A DNA stretch of 64,000 nt, from assembly GCA_965227455.1 (NCBI GenBank), contig OZ245752.1, positions 2,914,001 through 2,978,000 of the forward strand. The letters are read 5' to 3'. The notes under the pieces were generated by a model. The model was given only the letters and a program-made list of their open reading frames with translations. It was not told the DNA's origin and made no database searches. The position numbers and the translations under genes are program-made. Every line of letters starts with the position of its first letter. Position 1 is the stretch's first letter. This document shows positions 1 to 9,063 of the stretch, in pieces. This DNA comes from JABDIP01 sp965227455. GTDB taxonomy: Bacteria > Pseudomonadota > Alphaproteobacteria > DSM-16000 > Inquilinaceae.

Positions 1-254
1 TCGTCCATCCGCCCTGGTGGGACATTCTGTACATCGAGCAGGCGAAGAATGTCTGCCGACGTGCCGGCCGCCTGCTTTGCGGGCTGCAATCCAGCAAGCT
101 GGGACCGACCATGGCCATGGTCCACTGGATGCCGGATTCCAATGAGACTGCGCGGATGGAGGCGGAACGGGCGCTGATCGAAGCCCATGACCCTGAGCTC
201 AACCGCAGCCTCAACCGCGGCGACGCCGTGCCGGCGCTGGCGGCCTACGGGTAA
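1..254 (+). CDS. C-terminal part of an unrecognised protein
   Basis: An open frame enters from the left edge and ends at TAA 252-254, giving 83 residues with no start in the window. The tail contains ERALIEAHDPELNRSLN, which loosely recalls the end of GIY-YIG-type domains (a conserved E, then ALI, then P-x-LN). That resemblance is weak and I would not name a function from it. The gene is convergent with the GH31 gene that follows, and only 9 bases separate the two stop codons. Confidence 0.5.
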   Translation, partial: VHPPWWDILYIEQAKNVCRRAGRLLCGLQSSKLGPTMAMVHWMPDSNETARMEAERALIEAHDPELNRSLNRGDAVPALAAYG

Positions 255-263
255 GGCCCGGCC

Positions 264-2675
264 CTATTCCGTCTCGGGGGGCTGGTAGCCGAACGGGAAC
301 TGACGTTCCCACACGGCGGATATCAGCCCGAAATCGCCGGCTACCGATCCACCGCGGGCCATCGGATCGACCATCATGATCGAGAGCTCCGGGCGCCCTG
401 CCCCGGTCATCGTCTCGACGCCTTCCAGGGTGACCGATTCCGGCTCCCAGGTCAGCGTCAGGTCGATTAGCGAGGCATTGCCGTCGCGATACCCCCAGCT
501 CTCGCCGTCGTCGAAGAAGGCCTGAGACGGCAGCCCGGTGCCGGACTCGATCCCGGGATAGGCAGCCAGCACGATCTTCTCCGGATCATGCGGCCGGTCG
601 AGCGGAAACGTCTGCGCCAACGGCAGCACCGCTCCGCAGCGGATCAGGATCGGCAACCGGCCCGCCGGAGCGTCCAGCACCGCCTCCTGCCCGCCTTCGT
701 ACAAGGCAGCCGCCCAGAAATCGATCCAGCCGCCGGGCACCTCCGGCAGGTAGACCGTCTTCGAGGTCTCGCCATTTGCAACGACCGGCGCCACCAGCAC
801 ATGATCGCCCAGCAGGAACGCGTCGTGATCGGCGAAGGCTGCCGGTTCGTCGGAGGCGTAGAAGAGCGGCCGGAGGATCGGCTGGCCGGTGGCATGGGCC
901 CGGTAGGCCAGCGTGTAGAGATAGGGCAGGAAGGTGTAGCGCAGCTTCAACGCCGCCAGCACGTCGTCGAACACCTCCTCATGGGTCCAGGGCAGCGTGG
1001 CCCTGCCGAACTCAGGCCGCCAGGAATTCATCACGCAGCGCGGGTGCAGCGCCATCATCTGCAGCCATCGCAGCAGCAATTCCGGCTCCGGTTCCGGTCC
1101 GCAGAAACCGCCGATGTCGTGGCCGACCTGCGGGATGCCCGACAGGCTGAGCGACAGCCCGTTCCGCAGGTTCCATTTCAGCGAATGCCAGCTGGTGGCG
1201 TTGTCGCCGGTCCAGGTCTCGGCATAGCGCTGAATGCCGATCGGCCCGGCCCGGCTGATCGTGTAGGGACGCTTGTCGGGGTCGCGGGCGGCGGTCGCCT
1301 CGAAGCTGGCCCGGGTCATCAGATGCGCCTGCAGCGGCCGCACCGACACCGCCGGAATGGATTGTCCGAAGCCGTCGACCGTCGCCTCCTCGTCCCAGAT
1401 CTCCGCCTCGTTGTTATCGTTCCACAGGGAGTCGAAGCCCGGCGCAAGGACCTGGGCGGTCGCCTGCTCCTGCCACCACCGCACCGTCTCCGGATTGGTG
1501 AAATCCAAGCTGGAGCCGGCTCCGCCCCAGAACACCTCCTCCACCGGGTTGCCATCGGCATTGCGCACGAAGAGGCCGGCCTCGGCGGCCTCGGCATAGG
1601 CCGGGTGAACCGTCAGAAGCACCGGCTTCACGTTGGCGGCAGTGTGCAGATTGAGCGAGCCCAGTCGTTCGAACAGCGCCTCGGGATCGGGAAATCGCTC
1701 CCGGTCCCAGGTGAAGACGCAGCGCTGCTCGCCCTGCAGGGTGTAGCCGGAGCCGGAGTGCACCATGCTGATCGGCAGGGCGCGTTCGCGGCAGGTGTCG
1801 GCGAAGCCGGCGATAACCGCCTGGGCATCCGGTGCATCGGCGTGGTGCATGGAGGTGAAGCCGAATCCCAGTGCGCGCCTGGGTGCGAAATGAGGCCGGC
1901 CGGTCAGCGCCGTCAGCCGTTCCACGACCGACGGCACATCGGCGCCGGTCAGGACATAGTGGACCAGCCCCCGCTCCCGCGCCTCGGCGTAGCGGTAGAT
2001 GCCATGATAGTTCGAGCGTTCGGCCCCCAGGTCGAACACCATCTCGGCCAGGGTGTCGTACAACAGGCCGGCGGCCGCTCCGCTTTCGGCATCCTGGACG
2101 ATGACAAAGGGCGCGTGCTTGTAGAGCGGGTCGCCGCGTTCCGCATCGAAGCCCAGCGCGTCGAGCTGCAGCACCCGAAACCGCCGGCCGGTCCGGTCCA
2201 GCGGCCCGGTCTTGTCGCCAAGGCCGAAATGCCGGTCGCTTTCGGGTCGGACCTGGCAATGGCGGGTCGCCCGCCCGCCATCGGCCACGACATAACCCCC
2301 GGTGCCGCGATCCTCGAGAAGCGTGTGCCAATCGCCGTCCTCGCCGCGCCGGTCGATCCCCACCCGCAGCGGATTGCCCGATAACCGGACCCGGACGTCA
2401 TCGGCCACGAACCCGATCTCGCCACCTTCCAACGCTACGGCCGGGGCGCCGGCAAACCCGTCCAAAGACAGTTTCGGTCGCCCTTCCCAGGGCGTATCGC
2501 CATCCGGGGCGATCATCCAGGTGCGATCGACGGCGAGCCCTTCCAGCGGCAGCACGGCGATGCGCAACAGCCCCGGCTCCAGCGCATCGACCGCAAGCGA
2601 CCAGCCGCCGCTCAGCGTCGCATCCAGGCCGGACTCGCGAGACACGACCTCGCCGGCGATACTCAGAACTTCCAC
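264..2675 (-). CDS. GH31 family alpha-glycosidase
   Basis: Predicted retaining alpha-glycosidase of family GH31 (alpha-glucosidase/xylosidase type), 803 residues. The nucleophile motif reads LWNDNNEAEIWDE (Asp about 420) and the acid/base motif TWTGDNATSW (Asp about 491); VGHDIGGF follows, as usual in the (beta/alpha)8 barrel, and beta-sandwich C-terminal domains continue to the end. No signal peptide is visible, so it probably acts in the cytoplasm on an imported oligosaccharide or glycoside. I place the start at GTG 2675, because GGAAGAG lies just upstream with good spacing. The open frame runs 70 codons further up, but that stretch covers the divergent promoter region and a palindromic operator. 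Divergent from the lactonase operon. The exact substrate cannot be read; a sulfoquinovosidase or xylosidase role is possible. Confidence 0.88.
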   Translation of the reverse strand: MEVLSIAGEVVSRESGLDATLSGGWSLAVDALEPGLLRIAVLPLEGLAVDRTWMIAPDGDTPWEGRPKLSLDGFAGAPAVALEGGEIGFVADDVRVRLSGNPLRVGIDRRGEDGDWHTLLEDRGTGGYVVADGGRATRHCQVRPESDRHFGLGDKTGPLDRTGRRFRVLQLDALGFDAERGDPLYKHAPFVIVQDAESGAAAGLLYDTLAEMVFDLGAERSNYHGIYRYAEARERGLVHYVLTGADVPSVVERLTALTGRPHFAPRRALGFGFTSMHHADAPDAQAVIAGFADTCRERALPISMVHSGSGYTLQGEQRCVFTWDRERFPDPEALFERLGSLNLHTAANVKPVLLTVHPAYAEAAEAGLFVRNADGNPVEEVFWGGAGSSLDFTNPETVRWWQEQATAQVLAPGFDSLWNDNNEAEIWDEEATVDGFGQSIPAVSVRPLQAHLMTRASFEATAARDPDKRPYTISRAGPIGIQRYAETWTGDNATSWHSLKWNLRNGLSLSLSGIPQVGHDIGGFCGPEPEPELLLRWLQMMALHPRCVMNSWRPEFGRATLPWTHEEVFDDVLAALKLRYTFLPYLYTLAYRAHATGQPILRPLFYASDEPAAFADHDAFLLGDHVLVAPVVANGETSKTVYLPEVPGGWIDFWAAALYEGGQEAVLDAPAGRLPILIRCGAVLPLAQTFPLDRPHDPEKIVLAAYPGIESGTGLPSQAFFDDGESWGYRDGNASLIDLTLTWEPESVTLEGVETMTGAGRPELSIMMVDPMARGGSVAGDFGLISAVWERQFPFGYQPPETE

Positions 2676-2834
2676 CGGAACTCTTCCTTTCCACGTAAGA
2701 TCGCGGTGAGGATAGGGCCGGCTGCCATGTCGCTCAATCGTCGCGACACCGGTGGCCGGTTCGCCGTTTTCCCACCGGCGCCGACCGGCAGATGCCGATT
2801 GAACATCGTAGAAAAGAGCCTTAATGTATGCGTT

Positions 2835-2846
2835 ATTGTATACACT
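2835..2846. promoter_or_regulatory. Palindromic GntR-type operator between divergent operons
   Basis: The perfect 8-base palindrome TGTATACA sits at 2837-2844 inside ATTGTATACACT, with a partial copy (TGTATGC) at 2825-2831, in a locally AT-rich stretch. FCD-subfamily GntR regulators often bind short palindromes of this GT-rich form. It lies between GH31 and the lactonase operon, which encodes such a regulator (6125-6865). Autoregulation of both arms is inference. Confidence 0.5.
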
Positions 2847-2908
2847 AAGGTCAGGCTCGCCGATGTCGCCGGCCTGCGCCACCATCGCCGGACCGTCGGG
2901 TTGAGAGA

Positions 2909-3892
2909 ATGCTCGAGATTGATGACCTGGATTTCGTCGGACGGGCGCTCAATCGTCCGGAATGCGTCGTCAGCCACGAATCCGGCTGCCTGTTTGCGTC
3001 GGACTGGACCGGAGATGGCGGCGTTGCGGTGATCCGGCCGGACGGCAGCGTCCAGCGCATCCTGGCTGTCGATCAGGACCGGCCGCTGCGTCCCAACGGC
3101 ATCGCGCTGGCGCCGGGTGGGCGCTTCCTGCTGGCGCATCTGGGGGATTCAGATGGCGGCGTTTGGCGGCTGGACCCCGATGGGCGGGTCTCGCCGACGG
3201 TCGTCGAGGTCGATGGCGCGCCGCTTCCGGCGACGAATTTCGTCCACCTGGATCGCTGTGGGCGGATCTGGGCCACGATCAGCACCCGGCTCATGCCCCG
3301 GGCGCGGGGCTATCGCAGCGACCTGAACGACGGTTTTGTGGTGCTGCATGACAAACGCGGCACGCGCATCGTCGCCGACGGACTGGGTTTCACCAACGAA
3401 TGCGTGGTCCATCCGTCCGGTGAGCGGCTATACGTCAACGAAACCTTTGCCCGGCGCACATCGGCATTCGCGATCGGGCCCGACGGCAGCCTGGGACGGC
3501 GCGAAACCATTGCGGAATACGGCAACGGCACGTTTCCCGACGGGCTGACCTTCGACGCCGAAGGCGGCGTGTGGATCACCAGCATCGTCAGCAACCGGAT
3601 CATCCGGATCGCCCCGGACGGGCTCCAGGAGACGATCCTGGAGGATTGCGAGCCCGGCCATCTGGAATGGGTGGAGCAGGCCTTCCAGGCCGGCGAGATG
3701 GGCCGGCCGCACCTCGATACGATGAAGAGCCGGCGGCTGCGCAACATCTCCAGCCTGGCATTCGGCGGGCCGGGCTTGCGGACGGCCTATCTTGGCTGTC
3801 TGCTCGGAGATCGCATCGCCTCTTTCGAATCTCCCGTCGCCGGTCATGCGCCGCCCCATTGGACGTTCGATCTCGGGGATCTGGTGCAGTGA
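2909..3892 (+). CDS. SMP-30/gluconolactonase family protein
   Basis: 327-residue protein of the SMP-30/gluconolactonase/LRE-like family, a six-bladed propeller that hydrolyses sugar lactones with a divalent metal. Typical family positions are visible: RPECVV near the N terminus (metal Glu), NGIALAPGGRFL, GFTNECVVHPSGERLYVNET (metal Asn) and FPDGLTFDAEGGVWIT (metal Asp). No secretion signal is seen, so it is probably cytoplasmic. It is the first gene of a rightward operon and is followed 58 bases later by a dehydrogenase. A lactonase beside sugar oxidoreductases fits oxidation of an aldose to a lactone, then hydrolysis to the aldonic acid. The family is broad, so the exact lactone is unknown. 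Confidence 0.85.
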   Translation: MLEIDDLDFVGRALNRPECVVSHESGCLFASDWTGDGGVAVIRPDGSVQRILAVDQDRPLRPNGIALAPGGRFLLAHLGDSDGGVWRLDPDGRVSPTVVEVDGAPLPATNFVHLDRCGRIWATISTRLMPRARGYRSDLNDGFVVLHDKRGTRIVADGLGFTNECVVHPSGERLYVNETFARRTSAFAIGPDGSLGRRETIAEYGNGTFPDGLTFDAEGGVWITSIVSNRIIRIAPDGLQETILEDCEPGHLEWVEQAFQAGEMGRPHLDTMKSRRLRNISSLAFGGPGLRTAYLGCLLGDRIASFESPVAGHAPPHWTFDLGDLVQ

Positions 3893-3950
3893 GAGCACCG
3901 GCCGGCATGCCGCCCGACCACACCCTTTTCCGACGATACAGAGGCCGCCC

Positions 3951-5057
3951 ATGAGCAATGTTCCGGAATTCAAGATCGCCGTGTTCGAAGGCGACGGCAT
4001 CGGACCGGAAGTCACGGCACCCTGCCTCGAACTGGTGTCGGCGGCCGTCGAGTCCGTCGGCGGATTCTCGCTGGCATGCACCAGCCTGCCGGCCGGAGCC
4101 GGCACCTATCTCCAAGAGGGCGTCGCCCTGCCCGACAGTTCCATGGAGGCGGCAAGCGAGGCGGATGCCATCCTGCTGGCGGCGATCGGCGATCCGGAGG
4201 TGCGCTACCCCGACGGCACCGAGGTCACGCCGCAGATCGAATTGAGGTTCCGCTTCGGACTGTATGCGGGCGTGCGCCCGGTGCGTAGCATCCCCGGCAT
4301 GCCGCGCGTCCTCGCCGACCCGCGGGCGGAGGCGTTGGATTTCGTGCTGGTGCGGGAGTCCACCGAGGGCCTGTTCGCAGCCCAGGGCAATGGCACGATC
4401 GAGGCCGACCGCGAAGCCCGCGACACCATGGTCATCACCCGCGAGACCAGTGAGCGTCTGTTCGACTTTTCGTTCGATTTGGCGCGCAGACGCAAAGCCG
4501 AGGGCAAGCCGGGCGTGGTCACCTGTGTCGATAAATCCAACGTCTTCAAGTCCTTCGCCTTCTTCCGGCGCATCTTCGACGAGCGCGCCCGCATGAACGC
4601 CGATGTGGAGGCGCGGCGCGCCTATGTCGATGCGACGGCCCTGAACATGGTGCGCAACCCCTGGGCCTTCGATGTGCTGGTGACCGAGAACATGTTCGGC
4701 GACATTCTTTCCGATCTTGGCGCCGGGCTGATCGGCGGCATGGGCATGGCCCCGTCGGCGGATATCGGCGACCGCCACGCGGTGTTCCAGCCCTGCCACG
4801 GAACCGCGCCGGATATAGTCGGCCAGGGCAAGGCCAATCCGACGGCGATGATCCTGTCCGCCGCGATGATGCTGGAATGGCTGGCCGACCGGCACGAAGT
4901 GCCGGCCTGTGCCGAGGCCGGCGGCCTGCTCCGCGGCGCGGTCGATCGCGCCTTTGCGGGCGGCCGTCTGAGCCCGACCGAGATCGGCGGAGAGTCCGGC
5001 ACGGTGGCCATTGCCGGCGCCGTCGAGACCGCCCTCTCCGAGCTGATACGGGGCTGA
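3951..5057 (+). CDS. Isocitrate/isopropylmalate dehydrogenase family protein
   Basis: 368-residue beta-decarboxylating NAD(P)-dependent dehydrogenase. Family motifs appear in order: EGDGIGPEV, LRFRFGLYAGVRPVRS (substrate Arg residues), ESTEGLFA, VDKSNVFK, then ENMFGDILSDLGAG (metal-binding Asp residues) and PCHGTAPDIVGQGKANPTA (cofactor loop). The start ATG 3951 has AGAGG upstream; a longer frame to 3792 overlaps the lactonase gene and is rejected. A housekeeping LeuB is unlikely because no leucine genes are near. Within a sugar-acid operon a role on tartrate, malate or another 2-hydroxy acid is more plausible, but this is inference. Only 2 bases separate it from the next start. Confidence 0.85.
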   Translation: MSNVPEFKIAVFEGDGIGPEVTAPCLELVSAAVESVGGFSLACTSLPAGAGTYLQEGVALPDSSMEAASEADAILLAAIGDPEVRYPDGTEVTPQIELRFRFGLYAGVRPVRSIPGMPRVLADPRAEALDFVLVRESTEGLFAAQGNGTIEADREARDTMVITRETSERLFDFSFDLARRRKAEGKPGVVTCVDKSNVFKSFAFFRRIFDERARMNADVEARRAYVDATALNMVRNPWAFDVLVTENMFGDILSDLGAGLIGGMGMAPSADIGDRHAVFQPCHGTAPDIVGQGKANPTAMILSAAMMLEWLADRHEVPACAEAGGLLRGAVDRAFAGGRLSPTEIGGESGTVAIAGAVETALSELIRG

Positions 5058-5059
5058 CC

Positions 5060-6088
5060 ATGGCCGAGCGCATCCGGGTCGCCACGGTCGGTGTCGGCTA
5101 TTTCAGCCGCTTCCATTACGACGCCTGGGGGCGGATGGAAGATGTCGATCTGGTCGGCCTGTGCAACCGGACCGAGGAGACTGGCCGCGCCATCGCCGAA
5201 GAGCACGGCATCGCTCAGGTGTTCAGCGATTTCGAGATGATGCTGGAATCGGTGGAAATCGACCTGGTGGACATCATCACCCCGCCGCCGACCCACCGCC
5301 CCTATATCGAGCAGGCGGCACGGCGCGGGATCGCGGCGATCTGCCAGAAACCGTTCTGCGAGACCCTCGACGACGCCGAGGCCGCGGTGGAAGCCGCCAA
5401 GGCGGCCGGCATCCCGCTGGTCGTGCACGAGAATTTCCGCTTTCAGCCCTGGCACGCCGAGGCCCATCGCCTGCTCAGCGAAGGCCGGCTTGGAACCCCT
5501 TATCAGGTCACCTTCCGGCTGCGTCCCGGCGACGGCCAGGGGGCCGATGCCTATCTCGACCGCCAGCCCTATTTCCAGACCATGGAGCGGTTCCTGGTGC
5601 ACGAGACCGCGATCCATCTGATCGACACCTTCCGTTACCTGATGGGCGAGATCGTATCGGTCTACGCGCAGCTCGATCGGCTGAACCCGGCGATCGCCGG
5701 CGAGGACGCGGGCATCATCCTGATGACCTTCGAGGACGGCTCGCGCGGCCTGTTCGACGGCAACCGCCTGGCCGACCATGCCGCGCACAACCGGCGCCTG
5801 ACCATGGGCGAGATGCTGATCGAGGGGTCGGAGGCGACCTTGCGCCTGGACGGCGATGGTCAGCTGTATCTTCGTCACCATGGCCGCAACGACGAACAGG
5901 AGGTCGCCTATGACTGGCAGGATCGGGGCTTTGGCGGGGACTGCGTGTACCGGCTGCAGCGCCATGTGGTCGACCACCTACTAGGCAATGGCCCGCTGAC
6001 CAATACCGGCGCGGAGTATCTCGAAAACCTCCGCATCGAGAAGGCGGTCTACGAGTCCCACCGTCTTGGCCAGCGGCTTTTGCTTTAG
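5060..6088 (+). CDS. Gfo/Idh/MocA family oxidoreductase
   Basis: 342-residue NAD(P)-dependent oxidoreductase. The N-terminal Rossmann motif is VGVGYFSRFH, the nucleotide-binding strand is followed by ITPPPTHRPYIEQA, and the catalytic EKP motif reads QKP here (CQKPFCET). The conserved His region is VHETAIHLIDTFRYLMG. The family oxidises or reduces sugars, inositols and aminosugars at ring hydroxyls or C1. It is translationally close to the dehydrogenase upstream (2-base gap). This is the first of four paralogous-family members in the island; it is separated from the other three and probably acts on a different intermediate. Substrate not determined. Confidence 0.88.
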   Translation: MAERIRVATVGVGYFSRFHYDAWGRMEDVDLVGLCNRTEETGRAIAEEHGIAQVFSDFEMMLESVEIDLVDIITPPPTHRPYIEQAARRGIAAICQKPFCETLDDAEAAVEAAKAAGIPLVVHENFRFQPWHAEAHRLLSEGRLGTPYQVTFRLRPGDGQGADAYLDRQPYFQTMERFLVHETAIHLIDTFRYLMGEIVSVYAQLDRLNPAIAGEDAGIILMTFEDGSRGLFDGNRLADHAAHNRRLTMGEMLIEGSEATLRLDGDGQLYLRHHGRNDEQEVAYDWQDRGFGGDCVYRLQRHVVDHLLGNGPLTNTGAEYLENLRIEKAVYESHRLGQRLLL

Positions 6089-6124
6089 GGAATCGGCGGC
6101 GGACGGCTAGTCTGGTGGCGATCG

Positions 6125-6865
6125 GTGAACATCGCGATGGACACGATGCCAGACGAGACTGCCGCCCGGGCTGGGCCCGCAGGCACCAAATCGGCCCGCT
6201 CGGGCAGCCGGCTGTTGAACGCCGACCGGGCCTATGCCGAGGTCAAGCGCCGGATCCTGGATAACGAAATGCCGGCCGGCTATCAGATCCTGGAGCAGGA
6301 ACTGGCCGAGATGCTGGACATGAGCCGCACCCCGGTGCGCGAGGCGATGATACGGCTGGCCGAAGAGGGCATGGTGGAAATCCGGCCGCGTCACGGGCTG
6401 CGCGTGCTACCGCTGTCGGCGTCCGACATGCAGGAGATCTACCACATCCTCATCGCCCTGGAATCGAGCGCGGCGCAACTGGTCGCCGAGCGCGGGCTGA
6501 ACGGCGACCAGTTGGGGCAGCTGCGCGCTGCGGTGACCGATATGGACCGGGCGCTTGCCGCCGACGATCTGCGCGGCTGGGCGGCGGCGGACGAGCGTTT
6601 CCACATGCTGCTGGTCGAGTATTGCGGCAATGCCCGGCTGCGCGCGCTGGTCGGCACCTTCTGGGACCAGTCGCATCGGGCCCGCATGGCGACCCTCAGG
6701 CTCAGGCCCAAACCCTTAGATTCCAACAAAGATCACGCCGCGGTGGTCGAGGCGATCACCCGCGGCGACGCCGAAGCGGCGCGGGAGATCCACCGCCAGC
6801 ATCGCATTCGCGCCGGCCAGATCCTGGTCTCCCTGCTCAAGGAGCATGGGCTGACCCAGCTCTAG
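6125..6865 (+). CDS. GntR family regulator, FCD domain
   Basis: 246-residue regulator. The winged helix (about residues 30-95) contains LEQELAEMLDMSRTPVREAMIRLAEEGMVEIRPRHGLRV, with the family signature TPVREAMIRL. The FCD ligand-binding domain follows, with metal-type His positions in DERFHMLLVEYCGN and EIHRQHRIRAG. It starts at GTG 6125; an in-frame ATG lies at 6137. It follows the oxidoreductase by 36 bases in the same direction and likely controls its own operon and the divergent GH31 gene through the TGTATACA palindrome at 2837-2844. The ligand is probably a sugar acid, by analogy with the family. Confidence 0.88.
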   Translation: MNIAMDTMPDETAARAGPAGTKSARSGSRLLNADRAYAEVKRRILDNEMPAGYQILEQELAEMLDMSRTPVREAMIRLAEEGMVEIRPRHGLRVLPLSASDMQEIYHILIALESSAAQLVAERGLNGDQLGQLRAAVTDMDRALAADDLRGWAAADERFHMLLVEYCGNARLRALVGTFWDQSHRARMATLRLRPKPLDSNKDHAAVVEAITRGDAEAAREIHRQHRIRAGQILVSLLKEHGLTQL

Positions 6866-6905
6866 ATCCGATCCGGCCAGCCGCAACGCGAAGAGGAAGG
6901 GATCC

Positions 6906-7832
6906 GTGACGGAGGCGAAGCCGGACCGCGATCGCGTACTGGCCTTGCTCGGCGGCGAGGTCGGGCGCATCCGGCTGGCTGAGTCGGAGCTGCGGTCGCG
7001 GCGGGTGGACGACGGCTGGCAGACCGAGGACCTGCTGTTCCGCACCAGCCTTGGAGACACGGTGCCCGCCTATTTCGTGCACCCCACCGATGCCGAGATG
7101 CCGGTCCCGGCCATTCTGTACTGCCATGCCCATGGCGGACGCTACGATATCGGCCGCGCGGAACTGTTCAATGGGCGCGCCGCGCTGCAGTCGGCCTATG
7201 CGACGGACCTGCAGAAGCTCGGCTGCGCGGTCCTGTGCCTGGAGATGCCCTGCTTCGGCGAGCGTCGCGCGCCGGAGGAATCGGCGCTGTCGAAAGCGCA
7301 TTTCTGGCATGGGCGGACATTATTCGGGCGCATGCTGGCGGAACTGGTTGCCGGCATCGATTTCCTCGCGGCCCATCCGGGCATCGAAGAGAGCCGCGTC
7401 GGCACCATGGGAATATCGATGGGCGGCACCCATGCCTGGTGGCTGGCGGCGATCGATCCGCGCATCCGCGCCGCCGTCCATATGTGCTGTTTCGCCGACC
7501 TTGCGTGCCTGATCGCGACTGGCGCCCATGACGGCCACGGACACTACATGACCGTGCCGGGACTGCTGCAAGCGGCCTCGACGGGAGGTCTGGCGGCCCT
7601 GGCCGCGCCGCGCCCGCAGCTTATCTGCGCCGGCTTACAGGACACGTTCACGCCACGGGATTGCTTCGACATCGCCCGCACCGAGATCGAGGCAGCCTAC
7701 GAAGCCCATAACGCGAGCGAGATGATCGGCTTCTGTGTCGATCCGGATACCGGACACGAAGAGACACCCGCGATGCGGCAGGCGACGCTCGCTTTCCTGC
7801 GCAAGCATTTGATTGCCCGCACTTGTCCTTAG
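6906..7832 (+). CDS. Alpha/beta hydrolase, dienelactone-hydrolase/acetyl-xylan-esterase-like
   Basis: 308-residue alpha/beta hydrolase. The nucleophile elbow is GISMGG, the acid is probably in LQDTFTP and the His in DTGHEET. A CHAHGGRYDIG segment gives the oxyanion region. The fold order and the long lid suggest the dienelactone hydrolase or abhydrolase-7 group, which deacetylates sugars or opens lactones. The GTG start at 6906 is supported by AGAGGAAGG a few bases upstream. It is the last gene of the GntR operon and converges on the LacI gene 20 bases later. Removal of an acyl group from the imported glycoside is a plausible role. Confidence 0.75.
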   Translation: MTEAKPDRDRVLALLGGEVGRIRLAESELRSRRVDDGWQTEDLLFRTSLGDTVPAYFVHPTDAEMPVPAILYCHAHGGRYDIGRAELFNGRAALQSAYATDLQKLGCAVLCLEMPCFGERRAPEESALSKAHFWHGRTLFGRMLAELVAGIDFLAAHPGIEESRVGTMGISMGGTHAWWLAAIDPRIRAAVHMCCFADLACLIATGAHDGHGHYMTVPGLLQAASTGGLAALAAPRPQLICAGLQDTFTPRDCFDIARTEIEAAYEAHNASEMIGFCVDPDTGHEETPAMRQATLAFLRKHLIARTCP

Positions 7833-7852
7833 GACGAAAGCTCTATCGGTAT

Positions 7853-8872
7853 TCAGGTCCGGGTCGGACAGTCGCTCTCGCGTCCGATCAGGAATGAGTC
7901 GACGACAATCCCCTGGTTCTCTCGCCGTCCGTCGAGGCGGGAGAGAATCATCTCGCCCATGGTTGCGCCGACCGTGTCGAGATCCTGAGTGAACGTCGTC
8001 AGGGCGGGGCGCAGATAGGTCGACAAGGGAACGTCATCGCACCCTATCACCGCGAGGTCGGAGCCCGGTTTGAGGCCGAGGCGGCTGGCGCCGGACATCA
8101 CGCCGGTCGCAATGAAATCGTTGCCGCAGAACACGGCGGTCGGTCGGGCACCGCTGGCCCACAGCGCGCCGAACACGTCCTCGCCCGTCTGCGACGGCGA
8201 GCACTCGGCCTCCATGGCCGGATCGTGCGCAATGCCGGCCTCCCGAAGGGCCTCACGGTACCCCAACACCGCATTGTTGGAATAGGTGTAGCAAAGCGGT
8301 GTCGACAGGGTGGCGATCCGGGTATGCCCGCGTTCGATCAACCGCCGCGTCGCCGTCAGGCCGATCCAATAATGGTCGCGATCGACCCAGTCATGGTCGT
8401 TGCGATTGGTGCGCCCCAATGTGACGAAGGGGAATTCCCGCTCGATCAGATAGTCGACGCGCTCGTCGCGCGGCCTGGTTCGGCCGAAGATGACACCGTC
8501 GCAGCGACCCATCTCCACCAGCCGCCTGAGGATCTTCATCTCGCCCTCGAAGTCGCGGGCCATGACCACATGCAGATCGTAGCCCTCGACCTGAAGCGCC
8601 GATTCCAGCCCGTCGAACAGTCCCAGATGGAAGGGATCGACAAATTTCGTCCAGGGTTTGGACGCGATGTATGTCACCGTCCGGGTCTGCTGGCGGCGCA
8701 GCACGGAGGCCGCGTAGTTGGCGGAGTAACCGATCTCACGGGCCGTGGCCTCGATCTTCGACCGGGTCTGCGGATTGACGTCGCTATAGCCGTTCAGCGC
8801 GCGCGAGACGGTGGACACAGACATGCCCACGGCATCCGCCAGATCCCGAATTCCCAGCCGTCCAGACCGCAT
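7853..8872 (-). CDS. LacI family transcriptional regulator
   Basis: 339-residue LacI-family regulator. The N-terminal helix-turn-helix and hinge read IRDLADAVGMSVSTVSRALNGYSDVNPQTRSKI, followed by a periplasmic-binding-protein-like sugar domain with TAVFCGNDFIATGVM and VIGCDDVPLSTYLRPALTTFTQD. I choose ATG 8872; an in-frame TTG at 8935 would add 21 residues and reach the operator region. It is divergent from the ABC importer operon and separated from it by a perfect palindrome at 8949-8962, so it probably represses that operon until the sugar binds. Confidence 0.92.
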   Translation of the reverse strand: MRSGRLGIRDLADAVGMSVSTVSRALNGYSDVNPQTRSKIEATAREIGYSANYAASVLRRQQTRTVTYIASKPWTKFVDPFHLGLFDGLESALQVEGYDLHVVMARDFEGEMKILRRLVEMGRCDGVIFGRTRPRDERVDYLIEREFPFVTLGRTNRNDHDWVDRDHYWIGLTATRRLIERGHTRIATLSTPLCYTYSNNAVLGYREALREAGIAHDPAMEAECSPSQTGEDVFGALWASGARPTAVFCGNDFIATGVMSGASRLGLKPGSDLAVIGCDDVPLSTYLRPALTTFTQDLDTVGATMGEMILSRLDGRRENQGIVVDSFLIGRESDCPTRT

Positions 8873-8948
8873 TGCGCTTTCGATTTCCTTGAATTCCGTG
8901 TGCCTGGTGCCCGGCGACCGATCCCGGCCGGCCAAGGCTGCCTACACT

Positions 8949-8962
8949 CAAAAACGTTTTTG
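8949..8962. promoter_or_regulatory. LacI-family operator
   Basis: A 14-base perfect palindrome, CAAAAACGTTTTTG, with the central CG step typical of LacI/GalR-family operators. It lies 77 bases upstream of the lacI-type start and 102 bases upstream of the solute-binding-protein start, in the only gap between the two divergent units. Confidence 0.8.
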
Positions 8963-9063
8963 GCTGAATCGCAAGACTTGGATATCATGCGCCCGGACAA
9001 GCGCGAAAAACGACGCATCGAGAGCCTGAAACCGGCCTCGATTCCTAACAAGGGAGGAACAAG

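Noticed and set aside
588..2384. A 598-codon plus-strand open frame across the GH31 gene
   Set aside because: It is antisense to a gene with clear catalytic motifs; its translation is rich in Arg, Gln and His with no family likeness, as expected of a GC-rich shadow frame.
3600..5977. Long minus-strand frames over the dehydrogenase and oxidoreductase genes
   Set aside because: The plus-strand genes have intact motifs, ribosome-binding sites and tight operon spacing; the antisense frames have none of these.
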